Part shown: piece after piece, positions 53,501 through 64,000 of the stretch
Layout: each line of letters begins with the position of its first letter
Numbering within the stretch: the stretch's first letter is position 1
DNA from: Amblyornis subalaris
Lineage: Eukaryota > Chordata > Aves > Passeriformes > Ptilonorhynchidae
DNA: 64,000 nucleotides
Reading direction: 5' to 3'
NCBI GenBank assembly: GCA_018881555.1
Contig: JACAXG010000231.1
Location: forward strand, 620,001 to 684,000
Program-made: the position numbers and the translations under genes
The notes under the pieces: generated by a model
The model's input: only the letters and a program-made list of their open reading frames with translations
Databases searched by the model: none
Told to the model about the DNA's origin: nothing

Positions 53501-56500
53501 AAGTTTTCCAAAAATTAAAGTGTACATAAATAAGATTGCCTGCCATGGTGCTCTACATTGCTCATTCCCACTAGAGGCAGGTCTGGTCATTCAGGTACAA
53601 AATAAGCACCGAATGTAGGTAGGAGGCCACAGAAGACCCACTGCCAAGGTTAAGGTCACTATTTCTTTCATGTGAGGGTCTGTACATGTAGTGCTCCACC
53701 TGCACCCCCACGCAGGCTGCTGATGTTGCAGTACTCACTGATGTTGAAGTGAGCAGGATAATGCACAAAGTCACCCCTTAATATCCATGCAACTTCTTAT
53801 GGTAGGACCATCCAAACAGCCCAAGAGAGTTAGATCCATGGATGTACCTCACAGAGCAGCCTCAAAGTCCAAACAATACCCCTCCTGTGTGGTGTAGCTA
53901 TCAGAAAATCCCTGATGCCAGCTCTGCAACACTACTGCTGCCATGCCCCAAGAGAAACATCAGGTGCCCATATACTCATGGCAGCCCCCCTGTACTCATT
54001 TGCTCACAGCCACAGGCCCCCAGCCACCCCATCCACCTTCGTGATGACAGCCTGCAGCAGGGGAGATGACCACGATCCCTCCTTACAGGATCCTGACTGC
54101 TGTAAGGTCAGGCAGGTTTGCAGGCATCTGGCTCCCACTGGCTACAGACCAGTCACCAGAGGCAATCTGGATGCCAGCTGCAAAATTCCAGGGTGGTTTT
54201 GAATTCAGGAACTGTGCTGTGAATGCTGCTTCCATATTCATTAAACAATACCATTACCAGGCAAAGTTTTCGTTCTGAAAACATAAAGGTTCCTAACTTC
54301 TGCCTGGTTGACTCTAAAAAGCTCTGGGCATCAATCCTTGAGGCTATTCCAAACTCTCTACTTTCACAGTTACTTGTTAGTCATGTTCACACTTTTGTGT
54401 TTCCTTTCACAAATACTCATGTGTTTGAGTTTTGCTACTGTAAATGCCAGAAAAATAATTACAATAATGTATACACTCATGTTTCACCTCACCAGAAACC
54501 AGGAACGATGCCACCCCAATAAAGTGCAACCAAAAGTCCTAAAGAAAGCACTCTGTGTGAAAAACATATCTGGGAAAAAAAGTCACATTCATAAATATTT
54601 CACAACCAGAAAAATGGGAATTACTCGCTTGGCTGTAAGAATCTAGAGATAGCAGCCATTTCCTTCCTCTGGTAAGGATATCTGAAAGTGTTTCCATGGA
54701 GCAAGCTGTATGTCATGTACACACAGATAAGACTTTTGCCTGATGCTTGGGGAGAATATGTGCATAACTATGGGGTTACACATGCTGCTGAAGGTACACA
54801 AGCAGAAACCTTGCCAACTCCAAGTGTCTCGGAATAAGAGAAAACAAACAAATGCTAGAACAAACAAATGCCTCTCTTCTCTTCAGGTTCCTTTTCAGGA
54901 AACAAACCACCCTACAAATAAACCACAATTACCTTAACACCCATAACTGTCTTCTGGACGATGAAGAAAGCATGCAACTAGAACAAACTGGAATCAGGTT
55001 GGATCCAGCTTCTCTACCTGTAACTAGTATTTAAAGGCATTTTTTAGGTCATCAAAACTTCCTCAGGAACCAACACGCCCTATCAAACATAATTTAAAAG
55101 TGAAGACTGGCTCTTTCAATCTGAAGGGAGAGATTTCAGAAGGTGTTTCAATTCTCCTCTTTAGTACACAAGAGCCATAGCACAGTGAGCCCTCCTTAAA
55201 GGCTCCACAGAAATTAATTCTTCCTTAATTCTACTGATCATCCAATTATGGTATTTACATAGCTTCAATAAGGCAGCACCTCAAATCTGACATCCTAATT
55301 TGGAACAAAATCCTCCACAAAATATTAAAAACTGAGTACTCTGTGAAGGTGTAACACCTGTCACTCAAACCTCAAAATGGGATCAAGCCTTCAGGGCTTA
55401 TCCTTAACTGAACACACAAAGCTTTCCATTAGCGTTGGCTGTCCAGAGCCTTTGTGTAAAGAATGGGATCAACCTCTGCTTCTCCAGAAATTAATGGGAA
55501 GGCTGCAACTTAAACACTACGGATCGTTTTCTCCCGCTGCCTGTATTTGAGACAATTACGTCTTCTTGCACTGCCACATGTCTCTGTTCCCGACAGCTCC
55601 TCAGACCTACTACTTCTTCATACTCCTCTGGGCTTCTGGGAACTGCAGCACTCCTAACTAGCTTGCAATATACTGCTGGAAGCCCTTTATTAGAGGCACA
55701 CATGGCCCCTGTTATGATGAAAAATGCTTCTTTTTAAGTGCGCACGTATACTGCTCTATCATCACTCAGTGATAGAGCCCACAAATCTTCAGCTTTGCCC
55801 TTCTACAGATTATGAAATAAAAGAGAGGGAAAAAAAATACATTCTCCACTAGTCATAAAGGGAACAACAGTGGGAACTGGATTCAAGAACAATATACCCA
55901 TAGATGGATCTTTACAAAAGAACAACACAGAGGCATCTATCTGGGCCTTCTTTTGTTTATTTGTTTGGGGTTTTCAGCTACTTCTGTTGTTGTTATTTCC
56001 AGGATGTATTTTAAATGATCATGGCTGTGATTCAATTCTCAGTTCTTGAAACGACTAAAAATTCTCTTTTGGATGAGAAACATTTGCAGAGAACACAGCT
56101 CAGACAAATGGCCACTGTCTCACACAGTCCAGGCAATAAATACCACACTAAGGACGGGATTTCTGATGCATTGTATGCTGCAATTATTCAGCTATACAAA
56201 TTAGTTACCCCTACACATGCTTTAGAATTCAAAATCACTTCTCCCTTTCCAACACCTCGTTTACTAACACTGCCTTAATGCTCATTGTTCTGAACTGCCC
56301 TGTTCTCAGCCAACAACTCTTCCAAATCCATTCCCCTGCTACTTCTGCCTTCCCTAAGAGAACCACCAAGGCCAGAGGCAACAGTTTTAGCTCCTTCTTT
56401 GCAATTTGAAGGCACTACCAAGTTGTTCCTGCACTTTACTAGCACTTTTGGGGAAAGGACAGGACCAACAATACCTATTCTTACCACCTACCACTATACA

Positions 56501-59500
56501 GTCAGGTAACTGAAGGAGTGGTCCCCACCGACGGAGGAGAGCAGGAACCCATGTCCAGAAGCTCTGCATCCTATTTACCAGCTTCCAGCCTCAGGACTTG
56601 TGACAATATACTGTCACCAATCAGAGCTGGGAACCTGTCTCCTTTAGAGGGCCAAGTCCACCCTGTGGCACCTTGACTTGCAGTTAGCATACAGTTATTT
56701 CAAGGGCAACAGAGGCACACTTAGTTTTATAATTTTGTAGACATTGCCTTGGTGTCACGTCAGTATTTTCTTCTGACTCTGTGCCCATGTTGTGATGAGT
56801 CTGGAAGTAAAACAGCTCTTATTGATGGACCCAACCCTAACAGGTGGCCTGAACTGAGGGAGCTTCCAAGTACACATGTAAAAACACATGGGCTTGCTTG
56901 CTGTTGTATGTGGCAGAGCATACTGCTGAATCACAGCAAAATGCAAGCAGAAGCACAACAAAAGGCTCATCTGCCTTCCTTCTATCCCTTGGTTTGATGC
57001 TCAACTCTACACTGAACTCATCCCTGATGGATATTTTGCCTCTAAGGGCAGTAGGAGCATTATTTGTACCACTGATCTGTGCTCTATCTTGTGACATAAA
57101 AAAATCCTGACTTTTAAAGTTGCCTATTCCTCAACAACAGAGGAACTCAAAGGCCCCCTTAAAGGTGTGAAACCAAACACATTCAAGCTTTACACCGTAT
57201 CTTCCTCCACTGTAGTATGAAGGGCTGGCTAAGAGAGGTGTAACATGGGGGCCATTACAGCCTTTTCCCATGGCAGTCTCTCTCCCACTTAGCCCTGTGA
57301 TTCCCTGCTACTTTCTTTTCCCTTTCCCACCTGTAGGGCTACTCACATGGCCATGCTGGTCCAGCTCATTGTTGGTGAGTTTGACTTTCTCGAAGGACAC
57401 CATCTGCTTCAGCAGCTGCTCTCCTGTGAACGGGGAGTCAGGGTGCACATACAACCTGAAAAACACAGAGAAAAGGCCTGCTCATAAAAAAAATCTCACC
57501 TCTGGGTTTGTGTGGGGGCACCACCTCCATATGAAATTAAAATGCAGGTATCATTTTGCTTTTCGGATATGCAGTGGTTTCATGGACACAGATTTCCTGA
57601 CAGCTTAGGGTAATACAGATCTTCTGCTAGAACAAGACAACATCTCCCCCAAATTAATGCCTGAAATAAAGCTATTAATGAAGCACAGTAAAGCAGATGA
57701 TTTATTTAATTCTCTGGAACATAATTAAGAATCCCATGTCTGAGTGCTAGACTGCCCTTTAACCATACCTATTACTTTATCCAGTTAACTAAAATAGAGA
57801 CATTAACTAACATTTGCTGTTGTATCTTTTCCCAAAATGAAAAATTGATCATGTCTTTCCCCAGCTGTACTAACAAGCACTTAAAATAACAATGACTATA
57901 GCTCCAAGAGAAAAAACATGGTGTCATTACAGAGATAATGGGGGAATGTAGATAAAAATACATTTTTCTTTATATGTAACATTAAGCCGTGATAATGATT
58001 TTAACCTGCTCTCGATCACACATTCACTGTGGTGACGTCTGTTTATAAGAGTTTGAAGGCTGCAGTCCAGCACAGTGGTCTGACATGAAAAATTTGTTAC
58101 AGCTCTGCTATTAACAATCCAACACTTGGGAAATTAAACAGAAGAAAAGGAAGCAAGAAGACATGTAGATACAATGATATATACATTATGACTACACTAA
58201 TTACAAGTGCCATGCTATTTAAAAGCAACAATTTTATAGGAATAATGGATCACTGAAAATTATTAACTCAAATGTTCTTTTGCGATAGCAAATTAAGAGC
58301 TGGACTAGACCTTCAGCTAGTGCAAACTAGCCCTGTTCTGCTTCTGTCTGCATTGGTTATCACTCGCTGAGGGCCTAACTCTCATTTTGGGTGACGTCTT
58401 TGGTGACACAAATTACTTTCTTCCATTAGGTGGGTGGGGCAGCACTGAGCTGCCAGGTTAGAAAGACAAACATTTGTTCTTGTTGAGCTATGAGTTTAGA
58501 ATGGAAAAACCACTAAATGATGGGGCGTAACTCTCCAGCAGACCATGCTGATCCCTAATCAAGAAATGCCCATATTAAAGACGCTGGGGAGCACAGCTCT
58601 CTTGTTCCAAGAGGAAGGAGATTTGATCTTGCACTCCGTTTTGGCCAGCAGAATCCCCAAGACACAGTGAAACTAAAGTTTTACCGGCACAGCTCGTTTC
58701 AGATGTGCAGGATGTTTTCCTTACATTGATCCAAAGCACAGCTTGGCTGCTCTAGTTATGTCCATGGGAGGGATGCTGAGCCAGGATTCCTGTCACAATA
58801 AAATATTCCTAGCATGCAGGCATCCTCACTGCTATCAACGCCACTGATTGCACTGCAAAACTCATAAAAAATGATAATGTGTCTGAAAATCCAAGACCTG
58901 GAATCCTGTAATGTCAAAAGAATCTTAACTCTCACAAAAACTAACTTTGCCTTCCTCTAAAAAACTATGAAAATCTCAATATTTAGAGCCCTGAATTAGA
59001 GAAGGTAAAACAAAAAGAGTCCCAAATATGTTCTGCAACTTTTCAGCCAGCCTTGTGACATTTTTTTTGGAGCCTGACTCCTAATTTTGAATGTCTGGAT
59101 AACTAATAATGTTTACTGTGATCACAGAGTGTCAGACTCAGCAAGGTTTGGCTAATTGGGACCAAAAAGCCAAAGTATTTCAAATATGTGCTGGGGAATG
59201 AGTAAAGACCTTCATGTGTTGAAAAGCTGAGCGCAATTGTTTTACACCATTGATGGTTAATGCTTGGCACTGCTTTACAACTAAAAAGTGCCTATAAGCC
59301 GAGTGCTAACAGGAAAGTCACACAAGCATGCGCACCACAATATCAGTTACTGAAATGTAATAACAGACCTTATTTTTCTTTACCCATTTGCTATGCCCCA
59401 CCGATCCCACTGCATCATGGGGCTCTACCTGGTGAGCTACACCTATTTCCCACTTCTCCTACAGCCCGAGCTCACACACCTCAGGGAAGAGGCTTGAACA

Positions 59501-62500
59501 CCAGACATAGTGCTTTCCAAAGCAGAAGTTGCTGTCAAGACCAAGAGCATGCACGAGCAAACAGGTTAGAGAGATAAGTGTGCACATTCCAGCACAGCAC
59601 AGGAGGCTCTCCCAGAAGTCTGTGTGGGATCTGCTGCCTAAGGCCAGCCAGATGTGAGGGGCTGCTTGCTTTGATTCACAAAGGATTTAGGAGCCATATT
59701 TGGCTGTGAATTTGCTCCACAGTACATAATGTTTCATGATATATGCAAGGTTTGAGTACTGTGTATTTTGGAATGTGACACTGTACTCCCTCTATTTAGT
59801 TAACCAGATGGTCTGGTCCCACAAGCCCCATGCACGCTACTTTTATTTACCATAAAGTCTCGAATAATTTGCAAAATATAATACCTTTTAGAGGTTTCCT
59901 ACCTAGAGCTCTCTCTAAGTGTGTAAACACTGTAATTTCATTAAACAAATTATTGTAGACAAATAGAGTTTAAAAAAAAAAGTGACAAACTTTTGAGTGA
60001 AAGAAAAGAGGCAAAAAAGGAAGAAGATCAAATAAAGGTACATGCTGAAACTTACTGAACTGCTATTTCACCCAGTCTTAAAAATGTGGAACACAAAATA
60101 TCACATAGGAACTCTATCCCCATATAGCTCTTTAGAAGACTTACAAAAGATTCTCTGAAAAGTATTTTTATTTAAGTATTCATTGCAACATAAACTTGTT
60201 CATTGCAACATAAACTTGTCTTCAACATTGACAGCAGGAAGACAAGGATAAAACTGGTTTAAACAGAAAGTTCCCTGAAGGGCTAATCTTTCAAACATAA
60301 TCTCAGAATACTTATTAATTTGAAAAAACACAAATAAAACAAAAAAAACCCACAAAACTGTCTTAGTTCTTTTTATAATGGAAAGAGCAAGCCATCAAAC
60401 TGGTTCAATCCTGCAAAGTCTTCCACCCATGCACAATGCAACTCCTAAATAATTCCCCTGATGTCACTGTGCCTGTGCAGATGCAGGCAGTGATGTGCAT
60501 GGGGAGTAAAGTACCTTGTTACCAGTGCCCAGACAGTAAACACACAAATGCCTCTCGCTGACACTCCTCAAGTAGGGAGAGCTAAAACCGAGTGTTTGAA
60601 GGACAAGAAATCATAACTTTATTAAGGGCTTCTGTTACTGGAGCAGGACAAAACTCGTTTCAAGGTGGGAAGAGTACTACTTTTAATCTGTTCAAGCAAG
60701 ACTGAGGCCTCCCATCTCAAAAGATGCAGTAACACTCCAGAAGCAGCACTGGTAATGCAAACATTGGCATGCTGAACCTCTTGACATCCTTTTTCTCACC
60801 AAAGAGAAGTATAAGGAGGACAAAGTACATGAATGTATCTGTAAGTACTGTCCATACAAAGGAAAAGCTATCTATGCCTGTGCTCTGATCAACAGTCTGT
60901 TTAACTAAGCATCCTGAAAATGAAACAGGAAAGATGTACATTTACGCATGGGGGCAAGGCATCCCGGAAAGGGAACAGCATAGATACACATTTGCACATA
61001 GAGGCACTGATCCACTGAGGACCCTAAGAAGCTACCACAGTACAATGATAACTATTAAATTTCAAGACAGTTTTATCCAATACTCAGTAGCACAGTTGCT
61101 ACTTATTCCAAGGATCAATCTCTTATGTTCTAGTATTTCCTCGTTGAGCTAGTCTATGCCTGAGAGAGTGTTAATTAGTAATCTATTTAAAGGTGTCCCA
61201 AAAGGGGAGTGAACAGAAAAATAAGAAGGGGAAAACCCTGCCTTAAAACTATTTCTGTCCTTCTGTTCTTTCTTCTTTTGATACTGACTCCTTTGGAGCA
61301 GGACCTGTGTTTTTTCTTTGGGTTTTGATCAGTGCCCATTACAATACGTCAAATGAAGCCCTCAAGACATTAACCACACTGCAAGAAGGAGGTTTTGGAC
61401 ATGAAAACAAAGCCGACATAACTCCTAGGTTGCTGTCCTTAATCACAGCGTCTCTGCTTGCGCTTTTTGTTTGTTTACTTCCCTGAACAGCCTTCCAGAG
61501 ATCACCAGTCACCAAGATTTCAGTTCAACTATTTATATAAGAAATCGGGCAAGATTCAGTGCCTATACTCACACACCAAAAAAATTTGTTTCCATTTCTT
61601 TTGTTTCACTTATAATTTCTGCCTCTGTAATAAGTGAGTTCTTAAGCCCAGGCTAAGCCACCTGGAGCAGATCTGTATTCCTGCGCAGGGCCCTCCACAA
61701 AAAGTTTCTTTGAAGCCAGAGAGGCATCCGTGTTATTTCCATATCTCCAGCTCTGACTCAGCAAAGCCCTTCAACATGTGCTTCAGTCTTACTGGACTTG
61801 GGGACTTAAGTACCTACAGAAGTGCTGGGCTGAATACGATGAAGTGTGGGTCTCCTCTGAAGTGCCCTCCCACTGTACAGCCCAGCGCCGTGGCCTCGGT
61901 TGCCCAGTGCTTAAAGGAATCCCGTCATTAATTACATTAATGGAATGATTTTAGAAAGAAAATTTCTTCAGTATTTGTTTCTGTATAGAAAAGGGAATTT
62001 ATTTCAGAGAATTTCTTTTTCCTGATGTCTCAGAATATATCCTGATTTCTTAAAGAAAAAAAAAGTAACTGTGCCGTAGAACTGATCTGTACTTTGCCAG
62101 CTGTCTAAGAGATTATTAAAATCAAGAATAAAATTATTGGTTAGCAAATGCTGGATATGTTACAGAAATAATATAATTTCAAGCATAAACAGCACTGAAC
62201 TGTAATTTATTTCTACTTTGGTTTGGCTGGTGGTGCCTGGATTGCTTTAAATTATGAGGTCAAATATTGAGGGGGGGTAAATCCAGGAGACAAATCAATA
62301 TTTAATTTTTTTTAAACCTTTTTATCTGAACCGAGATAAACTTCATTTAAAAAAAATAAAAACCCAAACAATATATGTATAAAAGAACCCTTAGCCAAGT
62401 TCTGTACGCCTTGGAATATTCAGTATAAATCAAACCTCAAGCAGAGATTTAAGGCCAGATTCTGCATCACAGAAATTAATCAGAGTTTTGTAACCAACTT

Positions 62501-62800
62501 TGTTGAACACAGACTCAAAATGTCAGAGCACTATTTGCAAACAGAATGGAAAGATTAATAGCAGGTATTTCTTGTAGGAAGAAGAAAAAAAAAAAAGTAA
62601 AGAGAAATAAAAGACCAGCAATAAAATCTACAAACCTTGCAGGGAGAGGAGGATCAGCTTTTCCAGCCACTAACCAGGAAGACCTGTGGTAGGCATATCT
62701 ATATCTTTTATTGTCCACAGGAACTATATCCATTAACACAATATACTTGGCCTCAGGATCCACTCCCGAGAAGGAAACCCTGATCGTAGGAAACATTCTC
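32216..62800 (-). CDS. TBX20: TBX20, T-box transcription factor (exons for most of the T-box and the whole C terminus; N terminus outside window)
   Basis: Six coding exons in transcription order are 62636-62800, 57347-57455, 51696-51854, 48197-48273, 36818-36927 and 32216-32556. All have GT/AG boundaries and compatible phases, giving 319 residues and a stop. The first three and a half exons encode the T-box (from [11 protein letters not shown] through [16 protein letters not shown] to NPFAKGFRD). The rest is the C-terminal region, ending in [10 protein letters not shown] as in vertebrate TBX20. TBX20 is a nuclear factor that binds T-half-sites and works with GATA4, NKX2-5 and TBX5 in heart development; its C terminus carries activating and repressing segments. 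The human protein is about 447 residues in eight exons, so about 125 residues (two exons) are missing to the right of base 64000. DPY19L1 lies downstream in the same orientation, matching mammalian gene order. Confidence 0.97.
32557..36817 (-). other. TBX20 last intron
   Basis: Contains the antisense CR1 3' end at 34480-34910, a T14 run at 33024-33037 and a short (TCA)n stretch near 33472-33486. No other exon is recognised. Confidence 0.7.
34480..34910 (+). mobile_element. CR1 LINE, truncated 3' end
   Basis: About 430 bases match the CR1 3' end in order. They run from a 'gagggctggaacacctctc' type start, through 'ttgagaagggaaggcttcagg', 'ataaggaagaaattttttac', 'gtggtgaaacactggcacagg' and 'gttgaagatgtccctgctcatt', to the terminal 'aaaggtcccttccaaccc'. 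Like most copies it is 5'-truncated, keeping only the end of the element and no usable reverse transcriptase. It lies in a TBX20 intron in the opposite orientation to the gene. Divergence looks moderate, less than the copy near 17 kb. One unresolved base is at 34679. Confidence 0.9.
36818..36927 (-). CDS. TBX20: TBX20 exon (linker after the T-box)
   Basis: A 110-base exon with acceptor ...tccttttacag and donor GTAGGA. It encodes [20 protein letters not shown], then [16 protein letters not shown]. The first half is strongly TBX20-like. The acidic and polar second half differs from the mammalian wording I recall (a Pro-Asn containing ending), so it appears to evolve faster. Phases 2-to-1 fit both neighbouring exons. 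Confidence 0.95.
41430..41454. repeat. Small inverted repeat (10-base stem, 5-base loop)
   Basis: The arm ctttcatatt (41430-41439) is perfectly complementary to aatatgaaag (41445-41454). It is AT-rich and may be chance. Confidence 0.6.
42429..42520 (+). repeat. A-rich, C-interrupted low-complexity stretch
   Basis: About 90 bases of A-runs interrupted by C or CC, starting with an A11 run. It may be a decayed poly-A tail or simple repeat; no retroposon body is recognised. Confidence 0.6.
43851..43869. repeat. Perfect 19-base palindrome
   Basis: ctaaatacc (43851-43859), one central A, then ggtatttag (43861-43869). The central base leaves no real loop, so it is a symmetric binding-site-like palindrome rather than a hairpin. 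Confidence 0.65.
48197..48273 (-). CDS. TBX20: TBX20 exon (end of T-box)
   Basis: A 77-base exon with acceptor ...tatgtttccag and donor GTAATG (weaker than the others). It encodes [20 protein letters not shown] and LTDIE plus two bases of an Arg codon. The NPFAKGFRD helix inserts into the DNA minor groove in T-box structures. The exon is too short to show as an ORF and was found from the motif and phase. Confidence 0.96.
49211..49220 (+). promoter_or_regulatory. MEF2 consensus site in a TBX20 intron
   Basis: ctaaaaataa fits the MEF2 consensus YTAWWWWTAR exactly. MEF2 is a cardiac and muscle factor, so a site in a heart gene is of interest, but such a ten-base match is expected by chance every several kilobases in AT-rich DNA. 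Confidence 0.3.
50840..51440. promoter_or_regulatory. Candidate conserved regulatory block next to a T-box exon
   Basis: AT-rich, unique-looking sequence without simple repeats. It holds a TTAATTAC motif (about 50852-50859), the octamer ATGCAAAT (51196-51203) and TTAATTAG (51289-51296). This texture is typical of developmental enhancers, but conservation was not tested and the boundaries are approximate. Confidence 0.3.
51696..51854 (-). CDS. TBX20: TBX20 exon (T-box, third part)
   Basis: A 159-base, 53-codon exon (phase 0 to 0) with acceptor ...ttctttcttgcag and donor GTGAGT. It encodes [20 protein letters not shown] and ends with [16 protein letters not shown]. The SMHKYQPR and FTAVTAYQN motifs are the strongest T-box signatures. 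Reading past the donor gives eleven unrelated residues and a stop. Confidence 0.98.
51855..57346 (-). other. TBX20 intron, 5.5 kb
   Basis: No exon recognised. The part at 52740-54200 is less AT-rich than its flanks. A small hairpin lies at 55753-55778. Several overlapping short frames show no domain. Confidence 0.65.
55753..55778. repeat. Small hairpin (9-base stem, 8-base loop)
   Basis: gctctatca (55753-55761) is complementary to tgatagagc (55770-55778). It is too short for a microRNA precursor. Confidence 0.6.
57347..57455 (-). CDS. TBX20: TBX20 exon (T-box, second part)
   Basis: A 109-base exon with acceptor ...tgtttttcag and donor GTGAGT. It encodes [20 protein letters not shown] and [16 protein letters not shown]. 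The HPDSP and KLTNN motifs are diagnostic of the T-box, the latter preceding a DNA-contacting region. It begins by completing the Arg codon of the previous exon and ends in phase 0. The codons are GC-rich compared with the flanking intron. Confidence 0.97.
57456..62635 (-). other. TBX20 intron, 5.2 kb
   Basis: AT-rich, with no exon or mobile element recognised. Contains the two-copy tandem repeat at 60181-60219. Confidence 0.65.
60181..60219 (+). repeat. Tandem duplication of a 20-base unit (two copies)
   Basis: cattgcaacataaacttgtt is followed immediately by a second copy (19 identical bases). Perfect identity suggests a recent slippage or duplication event. Confidence 0.95.
62636..62800 (-). 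CDS. TBX20: TBX20 exon (T-box, first part; probably exon 3 of 8)
   Basis: A 165-base exon with acceptor ...tttatttcag and donor GTTTGT. It starts with the last base of an Arg codon and encodes [20 protein letters not shown], then [20 protein letters not shown] and [14 protein letters not shown]. These are classic T-box beta-strand segments, with the family-typical KRYRYAYH(R/S)S and the Trp of SWLVAGKAD. It ends in phase 2 and is completed by the next exon to Arg. Confidence 0.97.
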
Positions 62801-64000
62801 CTGAAATAAAGGCAAATCAGAAAATAAATATTTGGACGAAAAACAGAAATAAGAGAGCTTCTGAAAAGCTGCTAAAAGTAAGAATTATATTCAAAGCCCC
62901 CTGAAAAAACTTAAAACATCTACTGATTTTGCTTCCACATGATGGAAGTTAAATCTTGTGTCTCTCCAATAAGGAGACAAAAAGCAGCTTGAAATCAAAA
63001 CAATGTTTGGGCAGCAAAAAGAAAAAAAATGGTAAAAGTGAAAGTGTAACGGAGAAATATACTATTTGCCTGTTAGTTAAAAGTACACAACGATTTTAGA
63101 AGACAGTTGTAGCTAAGGTACATAAATCTTTGGAAACTTGGATTTTCTTTTAATACTTTTTTTATGAGATCCATACTATTGTTAGGGAAATATTCCAGAA
63201 ATTATTTCCGTTATTATTCTTCCGTGTTTTAGATGAGTGTTCTTTTAAGCCTCCTCACGGTATTTTTGAGCGGAATTTTCAAAACTAAAAACTTTCTTTT
63301 CTGTACTAAACTTTTGACAAAATGCAATTTTAAGATGTAAGGTTATGCCGTAGACCAGAAATAAAGTTCAACATTTTAAACTGTTAAAAATTATTTAAGT
63401 TTAAATTGCATGTTTTATACCTACTTTTCCAAAAAAATATATGCCGATAGAGCTCATCAGTTAGGAAAAAAAAAATCGTCAGGGAATTACATTAATAAAA
63501 AGTAACTTCGGGGATTAAAAAACCAGAGACATTTGGCTCCTCCGGACTGCGTTTGACTGACACAAACCCCAAAAGCTTTACTGAAGAAGCGGCATGGTTT
63601 GAGGTGACAAGAAAGCCTGGGATTCTTTTGCGCGTTTCTGCAACCGAGAGAAAAAACCACACCAAACCAAGCTCTGACTGAATTACTCCCCAACGACCCC
63701 GCGTTTCCCTCGGTCCAACACAGCTCCGCAAAATCACTGCGGGATTTCCGTCACAGACCTAACTGTTGGGCAAACATTTCTACCCTGCCGCCAGGACTCC
63801 CCGGCTAGGTTTCAGGCGGCCCCGCCGCACCGCACCCCTCTGCCGCCCCGGGCCGCCTCTCCCTCAGCTCCAGAGCGGCTCGGCGCAGCGCCGGGCTGGG
63901 CCCGCCGAGGGGCTGCGGCAAATACAGGGGCTTCACTCTCTTCCTCTTCCCCTTAGCCCAGCCGTACTGTTCTCCCGATACAAAACCCTACGGGGTTTAG
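62801..64000 (-). other. TBX20 intron upstream of the first visible exon, with a GC-rich right end
   Basis: AT-rich to about 63480, then increasingly GC-rich, with a CpG-dense patch at about 63770-63960. The expected preceding TBX20 exon (ending in a LWDKFH...TEMIITK type segment) is not present, so it lies right of base 64000. The GC-rich patch probably belongs to the TBX20 CpG island. An 81-residue minus-strand frame at 63492-63737 shows no T-box motif. Confidence 0.6.

Noticed and set aside
63492..63737. Minus-strand frame of 81 codons near the right edge as a candidate TBX20 N-terminal exon
   Set aside because: It has no residues resembling the TBX20 N terminus or the start of the T-box, and no acceptor/donor pair with the needed phase.

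Overview
This window is vertebrate nuclear DNA, most likely from a bird. Its genes are split into small exons with GT/AG splice sites, most of the sequence is AT-rich and non-coding, and there are CpG islands. It also carries CR1-type LINE 3' ends, the characteristic interspersed repeat of birds and other reptiles. Isolated N bases (about 7627, 7822, 16269, 34679, 44054, 51438) mark unresolved positions in the assembly. I could not fix the species.

Two protein-coding genes are supported, both on the minus strand and both running off a window edge. At the left, DPY19L1 (a C-mannosyltransferase of the endoplasmic reticulum) starts in a CpG island near 8.2 kb and reads leftwards. Five coding exons were found (7937-8228, 6961-7029, 2074-2098, 1470-1557, 716-853). 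They join with perfect phase into exactly 204 codons, and the rest lies beyond base 1. One exon is a 25-base micro-exon that no ORF scan would show. At the right, TBX20 (a cardiac T-box transcription factor) occupies 32216-62800 with six coding exons (62636-62800, 57347-57455, 51696-51854, 48197-48273, 36818-36927, 32216-32556). These encode nearly all of the T-box DNA-binding domain and the complete C-terminal region. The two or so N-terminal exons lie beyond base 64000, and the GC-rich patch at 63770-63960 probably approaches the TBX20 CpG island. DPY19L1 and TBX20 are also neighbours in the same orientation in mammals, so this is a conserved syntenic block.

Between the genes (about 8.8-32.2 kb) I see no coding exon. 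That interval holds an ancient CR1 relic (about 16985-17320), a small isolated CpG-dense patch (about 19840-19985) that could be a promoter of an unannotated transcript, and simple repeats. A younger CR1 3' end lies inside the last TBX20 intron (34480-34910), antisense to the gene.

The ORFs of 60-150 residues scattered through introns and intergenic DNA look like chance frames. No RNA gene, CRISPR array, operon or complete mobile element is visible, and I found no convincing evidence of a new biological system. The points most worth checking are the DPY19L1 micro-exon, an overlapping upstream reading frame at the DPY19L1 start, the orphan CpG patch, and a possible regulatory block next to the T-box exon at 51.7 kb.
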